DNA of 64,000 bases from Planctomycetota bacterium. GTDB lineage: Bacteria > Planctomycetota > MHYJ01 > JACQXL01. Positions 33,214 through 40,997 of the stretch are shown in pieces. A program made the translations under genes and the position numbers. The stretch is from assembly GCA_016235865.1 (NCBI GenBank), contig JACRIK010000021.1, forward strand, positions 161,226-225,225, written 5' to 3'. The notes under the pieces are model-generated. The model did not search any database, was not told the DNA's origin, and worked only from the letters and a program-made list of their open reading frames with translations. The number at the start of each line of letters is the position of its first letter. Position 1 is the first letter of the stretch.

Positions 33214-33277
33214 CAGTCAGCTGGTCGGCCAGTCAATCGGTTGACCGGAAGACAGGCAGACCGGAAAACCGGCAGAC
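33214..33277. repeat. 8-bp word array, GTC type turning to GAC type
   Basis: Eight 8-bp units: CAGTCAGC, TGGTCGGC, CAGTCAAT, then CGGTTGAC, CGGAAGAC, AGGCAGAC, CGGAAAAC, CGGCAGAC. The word changes strand in the middle. It fills the gap between the tRNA and the purF stop codon (33280). Confidence 0.92.
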
Positions 33278-33279
33278 AT

Positions 33280-34758
33280 TCAACACGAACACTGCGCCTT
33301 GCGCCGGTCCTGTTCTATCTCCTTAAACATACTGTCCGATATCTTGGTCGGATAGACACCGGTAAAGCAGGCCGTGCAATATTTGTTATTCCCCTGGCTG
33401 CATGAGGATGCGAATTTCCTGATACTGACCGCCTTAGTTAGTCCGTTCAGGGTTTGGTAAATCAATTTATCTGCGCCGATTTCCTTGGCAATCTTATCCT
33501 CGTTTTTATTCCGAGCAATGAATTCGTTCTTGGTCTGCATATCAATGCCATAGACGCAGGGATACCTCAGGGGCGGGCAGGTCACGGCCAGATAGACCTC
33601 TTTGGCTCCGGCGTTTTTTACCAGATTGATTATCTCGCGTGAGGTCGTGCCCCGGACAATGCTGTCATCAACCAGAAGAACCTTCTTGCCGCTGATTTCG
33701 GCCCTGATGGGATTGAGTTTTTGCCGGACCGTGCTTTCCCGCGCTTCCTGCAAGGGCATAATGAAGGTCCGTCCGATATAGCGGTTCTTGACCAGTCCTT
33801 CGCGGAAGGGCAGTCCCAGTTTCTCGGCCATGGTCGTTGCGGCCGGCTTGGCGCTGTCCGGAACCGGCACCACGATATCGGCCTTGATATTCCGCTTGAT
33901 GACCTCTTTGGCCAGTTCCTCGCCCAGCCGCAGCCGGGCTTCATAGACATTGATACCATCCATAACGGAATCCGGCCGGGCAAAATATATCCATTCAAAA
34001 ATGCAAGGCGTATGGGCCTTCTTCATCAGGCGCTTGGAGAACAACTGGCGCTGGGCCTTGAAGAACGGTTCCTGTTCCTGGATGAAAATCGCCTCGCCCG
34101 GCATCACGTCGCGTTCCAGTTGATAGCCCAGGATATCCAGCGGCACGCTTTCCGAGGCAAAGGCGTAATTATCGTCCTTCCGGCCGAAGACCAGCGGCTT
34201 GATGCCCTGCGGGTCGCGGAAGGCAAACATTCCTTTATTGGCGATTATGCCCACCACCGAATAACTGCCCTGGACCTTCTTGAAGACAGCATGAACCGCC
34301 TTAAAAACCATTTCGGGAGAGAACTTGCGTAGATTATTATTTGCCAATTCATTGGCGAAGACATTCAGGATGGTCTCGACATCACAGCGGGAATTCAGAT
34401 GGTAGAAACTGTCTTTCTCCAGCGCCTTTTTTAGTTCCGAGTAATTGGTGACGTTGCCGTTATGGGCCATGGCAATACCCAGCGGCACATTGATATAAAA
34501 TGGCTGGGCATCCTCGGCATCACCGCCGCCGATAGTCGGATAGCGGGTATGGCCGATTCCCATATTACCATTCAAACGGGCGATATTCTTCTGGTTGAAT
34601 ATATTCTGGACCAGTCCGTTGCCCTTCTTGAGATGGAACTGCTGGTCGCAGGTGATGATGCCGGCCGCATCCTGGCCCCGGTGCTGTAATGCGCCTAAGC
34701 CGTTATAGAGCTCGCCGACAATGTTCCCAGAACCGCAAACACCTAATATTCCGCACAT
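33280..34758 (-). CDS. purF: Amidophosphoribosyltransferase
   Basis: A 492-residue first enzyme of purine synthesis (PRPP plus glutamine to phosphoribosylamine). The glutaminase domain begins MCGILGVCGSG with nucleophile Cys2 exposed after Met removal, followed by QHRGQDAAGI and GHTRYPTIGG. The PRPP domain shows KVLLVDDSIVRGTTSREII. Cysteines at TPCIFEWIYFARPDS, TCPPLRYPCVYGID and YCTACFTGVYP match the Fe-S-containing Bacillus-type enzyme. There is no long propeptide. The AGGGAG before its start is itself part of an 8-bp array unit. Confidence 0.96.
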   Translation of the reverse strand: MCGILGVCGSGNIVGELYNGLGALQHRGQDAAGIITCDQQFHLKKGNGLVQNIFNQKNIARLNGNMGIGHTRYPTIGGGDAEDAQPFYINVPLGIAMAHNGNVTNYSELKKALEKDSFYHLNSRCDVETILNVFANELANNNLRKFSPEMVFKAVHAVFKKVQGSYSVVGIIANKGMFAFRDPQGIKPLVFGRKDDNYAFASESVPLDILGYQLERDVMPGEAIFIQEQEPFFKAQRQLFSKRLMKKAHTPCIFEWIYFARPDSVMDGINVYEARLRLGEELAKEVIKRNIKADIVVPVPDSAKPAATTMAEKLGLPFREGLVKNRYIGRTFIMPLQEARESTVRQKLNPIRAEISGKKVLLVDDSIVRGTTSREIINLVKNAGAKEVYLAVTCPPLRYPCVYGIDMQTKNEFIARNKNEDKIAKEIGADKLIYQTLNGLTKAVSIRKFASSCSQGNNKYCTACFTGVYPTKISDSMFKEIEQDRRKAQCSC

Positions 34759-34763
34759 TAAAT

Positions 34764-34867
34764 TGGTCTCCCTGTCTACCGGTCATCCGGTCTATCTGTC
34801 AGGCGGTCATTCGGTCTACCTGTCAATAGGTTGTCCGGTCTATCGGTCGGTCTGTCGACCGGTTATT
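34764..34867. repeat. 8-bp word array, 13 units, GGTC/TGTC type
   Basis: Thirteen units of exactly 8 bp (for example CTGTCTAC, CGGTCATC, CGGTCTAT, CTGTCAGG) run from 6 bp before the purF start into the end of the four-helix gene, whose stop codon (34863-34865) lies in the unit CGGTTATT. Confidence 0.96.
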
Positions 34868-35219
34868 TCTTCCTTAAATATCGCCTGAGTCCATCTATTA
34901 GTTTACGACAAAGCGTTGCGGTTTGATATATCCTGTCAAATTTATTCTGGTTAATATAGTTTTGGTCTAATGCGACGTATAAACATGATTGAATCTCAGA
35001 AGCGGAGTTTCTTGAATAGCCCAAATAGCGCAGGAAATCATTATCTCCGCCGCTATCAAATCCTTCGGCAATATTATTCATTGTAGAAATTGCTGACCCT
35101 GTTATCTGGTCTACCAGTCGCCTGTCTTTGGTAAAATTAGCGGCTATCTGGTAAACCATTTTTGTAAGTTCCCTGGCTTTCTTCCAGCACTCTAAATCTT
35201 CGAATCTATTTACTTTCAT
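34863..35219 (-). CDS. Four-helix-bundle protein (23S rRNA IVS / S23 type), second copy
   Basis: A 118-residue all-helical protein of the same family as that at 12737. It starts MKVNRFEDLECWKKARELTK, the classic opening of the family, then RRLVDQITGSAISTMNNIAE, GDNDFLRYLGYSRNSASEIQ and SCLYVALDQNYI. It is only distantly similar to the copy at 12737, so they are not recent duplicates. It is enclosed by 8-bp word arrays: the left one overlaps its stop, and the right one begins 4 bp from its start codon and supplies AGGA as a possible ribosome-binding site. Function unknown. Confidence 0.92.
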   Translation of the reverse strand: MKVNRFEDLECWKKARELTKMVYQIAANFTKDRRLVDQITGSAISTMNNIAEGFDSGGDNDFLRYLGYSRNSASEIQSCLYVALDQNYINQNKFDRIYQTATLCRKLIDGLRRYLRKK

Positions 35220-35223
35220 TATG

Positions 35224-35335
35224 CAGTCATCCTGTCTATCGGTCTCCCTGTCTGTCTGTTAACCGGCTAACCGGCCGACTGTTAGACCGACCCACCGACT
35301 GGCCGACCGGCTGACTGGTTGACCGGCCGACTGTC
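35224..35335. repeat. 8-bp word array, 14 units, GTC type turning to GAC type
   Basis: Fourteen 8-bp units: CAGTCATC, CTGTCTAT, CGGTCTCC, CTGTCTGT, CTGTTAAC, CGGCTAAC, CGGCCGAC, TGTTAGAC, CGACCCAC, CGACTGGC, CGACCGGC, TGACTGGT, TGACCGGC, CGACTGTC. It spans the whole gap from the four-helix start to the NRAMP stop (35336). Confidence 0.96.
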
Positions 35336-36700
35336 CTATCCGCCACTCAAGCCGACCACCACCAGCACCAGGGCGCAGATGGTGATGGCCACGGTGGCCG
35401 TAATCGCCGCGGTATTCATCAGCCAGCCGCTCCGGTATTCGCCCATCAGCTTCTTCTTGTTAATCAGGATGAGCATAATGATTAACACCGGCGGCAGCAG
35501 CAACCCGTTCAGGGTCTGCGAGATAATCATTATCCAAATCAGTGAAATCTTCGGAATCAACACTATAACGGTTCCGATAATCAATTGCAAGGTAAATATG
35601 CCGTAAAATTGGGGCGCTTCTATGAATCGTTTGGAGACGCCGCTCTCCCAGCCGAATATTTCGCAGACCGAGAACGAGGTGGACAGGGGCAGGATGATGC
35701 CGGCGCCGATTGAGGCAATCAATAACCCGATGGCAAACAGGTAGGTAGTGTAACTCCCGCCCAGCGGAGACAATGCCAGTGCCACGTCTTCCGCGCTCCG
35801 GACTCCGCTTCCGCCCTTACCGTGCAGGCACGAGGCGGTCACGATAATAAAGAATATCACCAGCCCGACGCTCAGGCCCGAGAACAGCGCCTCCCACCTG
35901 AAATACTTGTAATTGGAAATGGTGATGCCCTTTTCCACCACGCTGGACTGGTGATAGAAGACCATCCAGGGCGCCAGGGTGGTGCCGATTAAGGCCACCA
36001 TCAGCATCAGGAACTTATGGTCGAAACTGAATGACGGCGTGATGACCGCCTGTCTGACCTCGGCCCAATCCACCGGCGCCAGGAATCCGGCCACGATATA
36101 ACACCCGTAGAACAGGATGCCGACCAGGAAGACCTTCTCAAACCGCTTATAGTTGGCCTTGATGGTCAGAATCCACAGGGCCGCGACTATCATCGGCACG
36201 GACAGGTATTTATTGGACAGATAATTGATATTTAAGAGCGTCATAGCCGCGGCAATGCCGGCGATATTGGAGGCCGCGTTGGCAATGCCGGCGATGAACT
36301 TTCCGACCATGATGTAGAACGAGGCCTTGACCCCGAAGTTTTCTCTGATGAGGTCTGATAAACCCTTGCCGGTGACCGCGCCTAATCGTCCGCTCATATC
36401 CTGGTAGAGCAATAAAATAGCCACTACCGGAATCACCATCCAGAGCATGCCCAGCCCGAAATCAATCCCGGCTACGGAATAGGTGGTGATACCGCCGGCA
36501 TCGTTGCCGAAATTGCCGGTAATCAAACCCGGGCCCATTAGGGACAGGACGATTAAGAAACTTGCCCAGAAGCCTTTCTTACTCGCTGTTAACGACGAAG
36601 GAGTGTTACAGCGAGTTAGACCCGCCTCTGGCGGGTTCTGGTTGCCAGTTTGCACCGGTGGGGTAGCTTCACCTTGCGAAGTGGTTGGAACATTATTCAT
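35336..36700 (-). CDS. NRAMP-like divalent metal ion transporter
   Basis: A 454-residue membrane protein with about 11 spans and the LeuT-like NRAMP architecture. TM1 reads GPGLITGNFGNDAGGITTYS and TM6 reads GTTLAPWMVFYHQSSV. In classical Mn/Fe NRAMPs the metal site is DPGN in TM1 and MPH in TM6; here they are NDAG and APW, as in the NRAMP-related groups that prefer harder ions such as Mg2+. So the ion is uncertain. The N-terminal ~45 residues (NPPEAGLTRCNTPSSLTASK) are palindrome-derived and not family-like. The stop codon is at the end of an 8-bp array. Confidence 0.86.
   Translation of the reverse strand: MNNVPTTSQGEATPPVQTGNQNPPEAGLTRCNTPSSLTASKKGFWASFLIVLSLMGPGLITGNFGNDAGGITTYSVAGIDFGLGMLWMVIPVVAILLLYQDMSGRLGAVTGKGLSDLIRENFGVKASFYIMVGKFIAGIANAASNIAGIAAAMTLLNINYLSNKYLSVPMIVAALWILTIKANYKRFEKVFLVGILFYGCYIVAGFLAPVDWAEVRQAVITPSFSFDHKFLMLMVALIGTTLAPWMVFYHQSSVVEKGITISNYKYFRWEALFSGLSVGLVIFFIIVTASCLHGKGGSGVRSAEDVALALSPLGGSYTTYLFAIGLLIASIGAGIILPLSTSFSVCEIFGWESGVSKRFIEAPQFYGIFTLQLIIGTVIVLIPKISLIWIMIISQTLNGLLLPPVLIIMLILINKKKLMGEYRSGWLMNTAAITATVAITICALVLVVVGLSGG
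36581..36616. repeat. Hairpin element with AAGGAG loop, inside the NRAMP-like gene
   Basis: ACTCGCTG and CAGCGAGT arms enclose TTAACGACGAAGGAGTGTTA, the same inside as at 33061-33096 with four changes. It is translated in frame as LTRCNTPSSLTASK. A CCCGCC-TCT-GGCGGG palindrome follows at 36620-36635. Confidence 0.82.
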
Positions 36701-36704
36701 GTTT

Positions 36705-36752
36705 TCTGTCTATCTGTCTGCCTGTCTTCCGGTTCGCCTGTCGACTGGCTGA
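36705..36752. repeat. 8-bp word array, 6 units
   Basis: TCTGTCTA, TCTGTCTG, CCTGTCTT, CCGGTTCG, CCTGTCGA, CTGGCTGA. It lies between the NRAMP start (36700) and the EamA stop (36756) and fills the gap. Confidence 0.92.
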
Positions 36753-36755
36753 CCA

Positions 36756-37184
36756 TCATCCTATCTTCACCAGCCAGACACCGCCGATAATCAGTCCGGC
36801 GCCGAGAATCCGAAACAGAGTCGCCTGTTCACCCAGGATTAATATGCCCAGCAGGGCAGTAACTAACGGATAGGTGGCTGAAATCGGGATAATCTTTGAG
36901 GTAGCGCCTAATTTCAGCGCCCCGAAATAGGTCAGCATGGCCAGGAAACCGGCAATCAGTCCGGTAGCCGCGAACAGGAGCATGGTCTTGGGCGGGGTGG
37001 ACAGGACTTCCCTGGTCTTGCCCATTACGATTACAGTGATGAAAACCGCGATGATGATGGCCAGGTTCCTGAATGCCAGTCCGACTATGGGCGAGGTGGT
37101 TTCCAGCCCCTTCTTTTCCATTATTGGCGTAGTGCCCCAGAGTATGGCGGTCAGAATCAGAAGTATGACAATATTTAGCTGCAT
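36756..37184 (-). CDS. EamA-type (DMT superfamily) transporter half
   Basis: A 142-residue membrane protein with four to five spans, equal to one EamA domain: TAILWGTTPIMEKKGLETTS, LAFRNLAIIIAVFITVIVMG, ATGLIAGFLAMLTYFGALKL and ATYPLVTALLGILILGEQAT. Full DMT transporters have two such halves; a single half works as a dimer in small-multidrug-resistance-like cases. Substrate unknown. Both sides are 8-bp word arrays of the GTC/GAC type. Confidence 0.85.
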   Translation of the reverse strand: MQLNIVILLILTAILWGTTPIMEKKGLETTSPIVGLAFRNLAIIIAVFITVIVMGKTREVLSTPPKTMLLFAATGLIAGFLAMLTYFGALKLGATSKIIPISATYPLVTALLGILILGEQATLFRILGAGLIIGGVWLVKIG

Positions 37185-37204
37185 TGTTTTAGTCGTTAAG
37201 TTTG

Positions 37205-37260
37205 CCGGTTTTCCTGTCTACCGGTCAACCGGCCGACTGACTGACCGGAAGACCGAATAT
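37205..37260. repeat. 8-bp word array, 7 units, GTC turning to GAC
   Basis: CCGGTTTT, CCTGTCTA, CCGGTCAA, CCGGCCGA, CTGACTGA, CCGGAAGA, CCGAATAT, upstream of the EamA start. Confidence 0.9.
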
Positions 37261-37295
37261 AAATGTTTTGTTCGGTAAAAGCAAGAAATTTAACA

Positions 37296-37349
37296 ACTGG
37301 ATTAAACGGATTAATCAGATTAATTAAATCAGTTAAATCTGCTAAATCC
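37296..37349. repeat. 9-bp word array, three units then three inverted units
   Basis: ACTGGATTA, AACGGATTA, ATCAGATTA, then ATTAAATCA, GTTAAATCT, GCTAAATCC. It is a GATTA/TAAATC version of the CACAGATT arrays. The rest of 37350-37680 has no convincing gene; it holds a GC-rich stretch (37430-37570) with CCCCCGAA/TTCGGGGG-like inverted parts. Confidence 0.85.
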
Positions 37350-37680
37350 TGTTGTTTATACTTTCCTATACGGGGAGAAATAATAACCCGAATAATCAAG
37401 AATAAACATTGCTTGGAAAAGAGCAAAATGGCCCTGTCCCCCGAACTCTACTGAGACCGCGTTAGCGAATGCTTTCGGGGGACTGGTCGGGAGTACGCCA
37501 AAGGCGCACGCACCGGGCTCTAAGCGTTAGCGTGACTCCGAGTACCTACTGGAACGCAGGTCAACAGGATGGTGGTAAATTCGGGCGGGGGCGGATTTAA
37601 TTTGCATTCATTCCGGAAAGTGGTATGATATCATTAAATTCGTACGTGTCCCCAGATTACCCAGATTACCAAAAACGATT

Positions 37681-37896
37681 ATGGTGGAAGAAACAATCAG
37701 GAATCTTCCGGTTACTTTTGGTATTTCTGATATAGAACGTGTATGTCCGGCCGTGAGCCGCGATATGATTAGAAATGTTCTAAACCGTATGCGTCGAGAA
37801 GGGTATCTAACCTGCAAAGGAACCGGCCGGCGGGCGCTTTGGGAGAAACGTGGTAATAAACCCCCTAAACGTGGTAGTAAACGTGGTAATAACTAA
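37681..37896 (+). CDS. Small winged-helix-like DNA-binding protein
   Basis: A 71-residue protein. ISDIERVCPAVSRDMIRNVL, then NRMRREGYLTCKGTGRRALW, fits a winged helix-turn-helix (helix, turn, recognition helix, wing), as in C-terminal domains of Fic-type or MarR-like proteins. The tail is strongly basic (KRGNKPPKRGSKRGNN), suiting nucleic-acid binding. There is no clear ribosome-binding site before the ATG. It may be a free regulator or a fragment. Confidence 0.55.
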   Translation: MVEETIRNLPVTFGISDIERVCPAVSRDMIRNVLNRMRREGYLTCKGTGRRALWEKRGNKPPKRGSKRGNN

Positions 37897-38006
37897 TTAA
37901 GCATTCGGCAGTTAATGACGGAAGAAACCTTGCCCGGCAAAGAGCAAAATGATAGGATGGAATTAAATGGCGTCACCGGAATACCGGAGCGGCGATAGAG
38001 AAGAAG

Positions 38007-38117
38007 ATGGCCGGTGAAATCTGGGAGCAGTTAAAGGACGGAACCCTGACCAATGCGGCTAACCTGACTAACCAGGACCAGGTTAATTCATTGTGTAATT
38101 GGCTGATTAAATTATAG
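38007..38117 (+). CDS. Possible short ORF, 36 residues
   Basis: ATG GCC GGT ... TAG gives [20 protein letters not shown], then [16 protein letters not shown], a plausible helical peptide with a GAAGAAG before it. It could be a remnant of a larger gene. The surroundings (37897-38190) repeat GGCGTCACCGGAAT twice and hold nothing else supported. Confidence 0.25.
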   Translation: MAGEIWEQLKDGTLTNAANLTNQDQVNSLCNWLIKL

Positions 38118-38190
38118 GGGAATAATCGGCGTCACCGGAATTACAAGGAATGTGTTTCGGGGAAGATAAGATATATACTGGAGATTATAA

Positions 38191-38661
38191 ATGAATACAG
38201 ATATTCTTACTGCTTTGATTGGCGCAGGAGGCACTATTATTGGAGCAATTATAGGTGCTCTTTTGGCCAGAACTGATTTTTTTGACAGATTATTTAAGGG
38301 AAGTAAGTTTTTGAGTTTAGTGGGGAAATGGAAATCTACTTGGGAAGATTATAATTATCCAAACAATGCTTATAAAGAATTATTAGTTATTGAACGTCAA
38401 AAAGGATCAAATATTTATGGATATATAACCATGGAGGATAAACCAGACAAGAAATGGAATTTTGAAGGTAATTTTAGCGGACGTTTCTTGCAGTTATTCT
38501 ATTTTCCATCTAAAGAAGCAGAAGATAAACTCTTTCTTGATTATGGTTGTTACTTCTTTGAAATGCAAGGTAACGGAGCTTTTAAAGGATACTCTATAGG
38601 CTTTGATTATGAAGCAAATAGTATGGGCGTTTCAACGCATAGAATTGAAAGAATTAGATAG
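38191..38661 (+). CDS. Hypothetical protein with N-terminal membrane segment and beta-rich domain
   Basis: A 156-residue protein. Residues ~6-27 (LTALIGAGGTIIGAIIGALL) form one membrane helix. The rest is beta-rich: LVGKWKSTWEDYNYPNNAYK, ELLVIERQKGSNIYGYITME, FEGNFSGRFLQLFYFP, GAFKGYSIGFDYEANSMG, recalling a lipocalin-like or small beta-barrel fold. AT-rich compared with the next genes. I do not recognise the family; a membrane-anchored sensor or effector is possible but unproven. Confidence 0.7.
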   Translation: MNTDILTALIGAGGTIIGAIIGALLARTDFFDRLFKGSKFLSLVGKWKSTWEDYNYPNNAYKELLVIERQKGSNIYGYITMEDKPDKKWNFEGNFSGRFLQLFYFPSKEAEDKLFLDYGCYFFEMQGNGAFKGYSIGFDYEANSMGVSTHRIERIR

Positions 38662-38764
38662 CACGAAAGATTCGGAGAATGCAGTTTTATCTTAATTATA
38701 CCGAAGAAAATATTAATTCGAAATTCGGAGGAAAGTGTATTGTGTCCCCGGAATTTACAGTCAA

Positions 38765-40816
38765 ATGAAGCGTCAGAAATTGTCCGAATATCTTGACCGT
38801 ATCAAATCAGCCCTGGACCAGCAGGACTATAACAATGCGAAACGAATAGGCGAAACGGCCCTGAAAAAACTCCGTACCCTCTCTTATTCTTCTCTGGATA
38901 AATACCAGTTGTATGTAAATTTAGGAGGCGTTTATTATCATCTGGCGGAATATTCCCGTTCTTTGGACATTTTTTACCGGGCTTATCTGGTATCAGTAAG
39001 GTTTTCTCTTTCGGAGACAAGGATTATTTATGCCTCATTTGGTATGGGGCATAATCTTCTTATGATGAGAAATCTTGACCTGGCCTTAGCCCAGTTCCAG
39101 AAGGTGGAACAGTACTATAAAAAATATGGTGATAAGATATTTCCGATGGATGCTCAACGTGATGCGTGGACTCTGCTTATGATTGGGCATTGCTATCTTG
39201 GTAAAAACGAATTAGAAAAGGTAAGTGATGTTATTGAAAACAGATTGTCTTCTCGCGAGATTATTCTCTTATCTAAAGAAGCTCTTGCGGATTATAACCA
39301 GCTCAGAGGTGGGTATTTGATTGCCATAAATGAATACAAGCAAGCTCGTGAATCATTACGGGAATGTATTAAACTCGGTGAACAATTTAACCTTCCTACA
39401 AGAATACTGGACGCCAAAAGCTATTTGGCTGTAATTAACCTTCTGGAAAATAAGATAGATGATGCCATTAAAACATTACTGGAAAACCTGAGAGATGCCA
39501 GGCGTCTGAAATTCAATAACTTCATTTGCGAATCAGGACTTCTTTTGAGTAAGTGCTATTTGCTTAAAGGTCTGCCTGACAAGTCCGCATCTATAGAGGA
39601 GCGTATCAAACCCATCCTGGCAAAATTAGATACGGTTTGGCTCTATGAAAAGATCCGTGAATTTGAGAAACTCTATCGCCAGTTGAAATTGCCCAGGCAA
39701 TCGCAACCCATCCCAGCGATTTTGGTCAATGCATTGAGTCGCCGTCATGAAACCTCGCCTTATAAATGGAGTATCATTGGTAACTCTGCGGCGATGCAAG
39801 AGGTATTTCAGCTAATAGAAAAGATTGCCCCGACGGATTTGCCGATATTAATCCAGGGCGAGACCGGCACCGGCAAGGAACTGATTGCCCAGGCGATTCA
39901 CGCCAATAGCCCACGTTCAGCCAAGACCTTCCTGGCATTTAATTGCGGGGCGATACCGGAGTCGCTTCTGGAAAGCGCGCTCTTTGGCCATACCAAGGGC
40001 GCCTTTACCGGCGCGGAAGAAGACAAAAAAGGTTATATTGAACTGGCCTCTGGCGGCACGCTCTTTATAGACGAGATTAGCAGTATGTCAGGCGGGATGC
40101 AGCAGAAACTCCTGCGGGTCCTGGAGGAGAATCTGGTCTGGCGGATTTGCGCTCAGAAACAGATAGCCGTCAACACCCGTTTCATCTTTGCCAGCAACCA
40201 GGACATAAAGCAAATGGTTAAGCAGAAGTTATTTAGGGAAGACCTGTTTTACCGGATTAATACTATTATTGTTAATCTGCCGACTTTAAGAGAACGGAAA
40301 GAGGATGTGCCGTTATTGATAGAACACTTCCTTAAGAAATACCACCCCTCACCCCAATCAATCAAATCCCCCCATCCCCCTTTTGCAAAGGGGGAGAAAG
40401 GGGGATTAGAAATAAGGGGAGATTTTATTCCCGAAGTATCGCAAGACGCCCTCCGTCTCCTCACCGCCTATTCCTGGCCCGGCAATATCCGCGAACTGGA
40501 AAACGAGATAAAACGTATCTGTGTATTACACCCGAATACAAATCTTATTATTAAACCAATGTTGTCCGATATCATCCGCAATTATTCGGCTGATGAAACC
40601 CAGTTGCCTGCCCGACCATCAGGCGGTGCCGGCGCAACCCTTAAGGAATTAACCTGCGCCTTCCAAAGAAATATGATTATCCAAACCATTAAAAAATGTA
40701 ATGGCCGTATTACACATGCGGCCCGCTTACTTGGGTTCACTCGTCCCCATCTGCATGAAAAAATGAGGCAACTAAATATCCCATCCGGCAAAAGTAATAA
40801 AAACCTGTCAGTGTAA
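38765..40816 (+). CDS. Sigma54-dependent activator with TPR sensor region
   Basis: About 683 residues. The N-terminal ~320 residues are TPR-like helical repeats (YHLAEYSRSLDIFYRAYLVS, FGMGHNLLMMRNLDLALAQF). The AAA+ domain has Walker A GETGTGKE, the sigma54-contacting loop GAFTGA and Walker B TLFIDEISSM. A Fis-type HTH closes the protein (NGRITHAARLLGFTRPHLHE). It opens sigma54 promoters using ATP; the TPR part replaces the usual receiver, so it is probably controlled by protein contact. The ATG at 38765 is chosen; a GTG at 38735 lies too close to GGAGG. A palindrome insert (PHPPFAKGEKGG) sits between AAA+ and HTH. The gene after it has a sigma54 promoter. Confidence 0.92.
   Translation: MKRQKLSEYLDRIKSALDQQDYNNAKRIGETALKKLRTLSYSSLDKYQLYVNLGGVYYHLAEYSRSLDIFYRAYLVSVRFSLSETRIIYASFGMGHNLLMMRNLDLALAQFQKVEQYYKKYGDKIFPMDAQRDAWTLLMIGHCYLGKNELEKVSDVIENRLSSREIILLSKEALADYNQLRGGYLIAINEYKQARESLRECIKLGEQFNLPTRILDAKSYLAVINLLENKIDDAIKTLLENLRDARRLKFNNFICESGLLLSKCYLLKGLPDKSASIEERIKPILAKLDTVWLYEKIREFEKLYRQLKLPRQSQPIPAILVNALSRRHETSPYKWSIIGNSAAMQEVFQLIEKIAPTDLPILIQGETGTGKELIAQAIHANSPRSAKTFLAFNCGAIPESLLESALFGHTKGAFTGAEEDKKGYIELASGGTLFIDEISSMSGGMQQKLLRVLEENLVWRICAQKQIAVNTRFIFASNQDIKQMVKQKLFREDLFYRINTIIVNLPTLRERKEDVPLLIEHFLKKYHPSPQSIKSPHPPFAKGEKGGLEIRGDFIPEVSQDALRLLTAYSWPGNIRELENEIKRICVLHPNTNLIIKPMLSDIIRNYSADETQLPARPSGGAGATLKELTCAFQRNMIIQTIKKCNGRITHAARLLGFTRPHLHEKMRQLNIPSGKSNKNLSV
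40367..40405. repeat. CCCCCTTTT/AAGGGGG palindrome inside the activator gene
   Basis: CCCCCATCCCCCTTTTGCAA, followed by AGGGGGAGAAAGGGGG, is the intergenic element type of 45187-45220, here translated in frame as SPHPPFAKGEKGG in a linker. Confidence 0.85.
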
Positions 40817-40934
40817 GATTTTCCTGACACCCAATCCTAAAATCTCATTATTCCCGTCTTTGACGATATTCCCTAACTCATTGATAAGCAAGGTAATAAG
40901 AAATCTTTATTGAATCTGTAAGTCCTCATCCATC

Positions 40935-40950
40935 TGGCACGATATTTGCA
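40935..40950 (+). promoter_or_regulatory. Sigma54 promoter (-24/-12)
   Basis: TGGCACG-ATAT-TTGCA is an exact match to the consensus TGGCACGN4TTGCW, with GG and GC the right distance apart. Transcription would start near 40961, 37 nt before the ATG of the Ig-like lipoprotein gene. The neighbouring upstream gene is a sigma54 activator. Confidence 0.88.
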
Positions 40951-40997
40951 TATATATAGGTAAGATTAACCGTGTAAAAACATAAGCAGGAGGTTGT

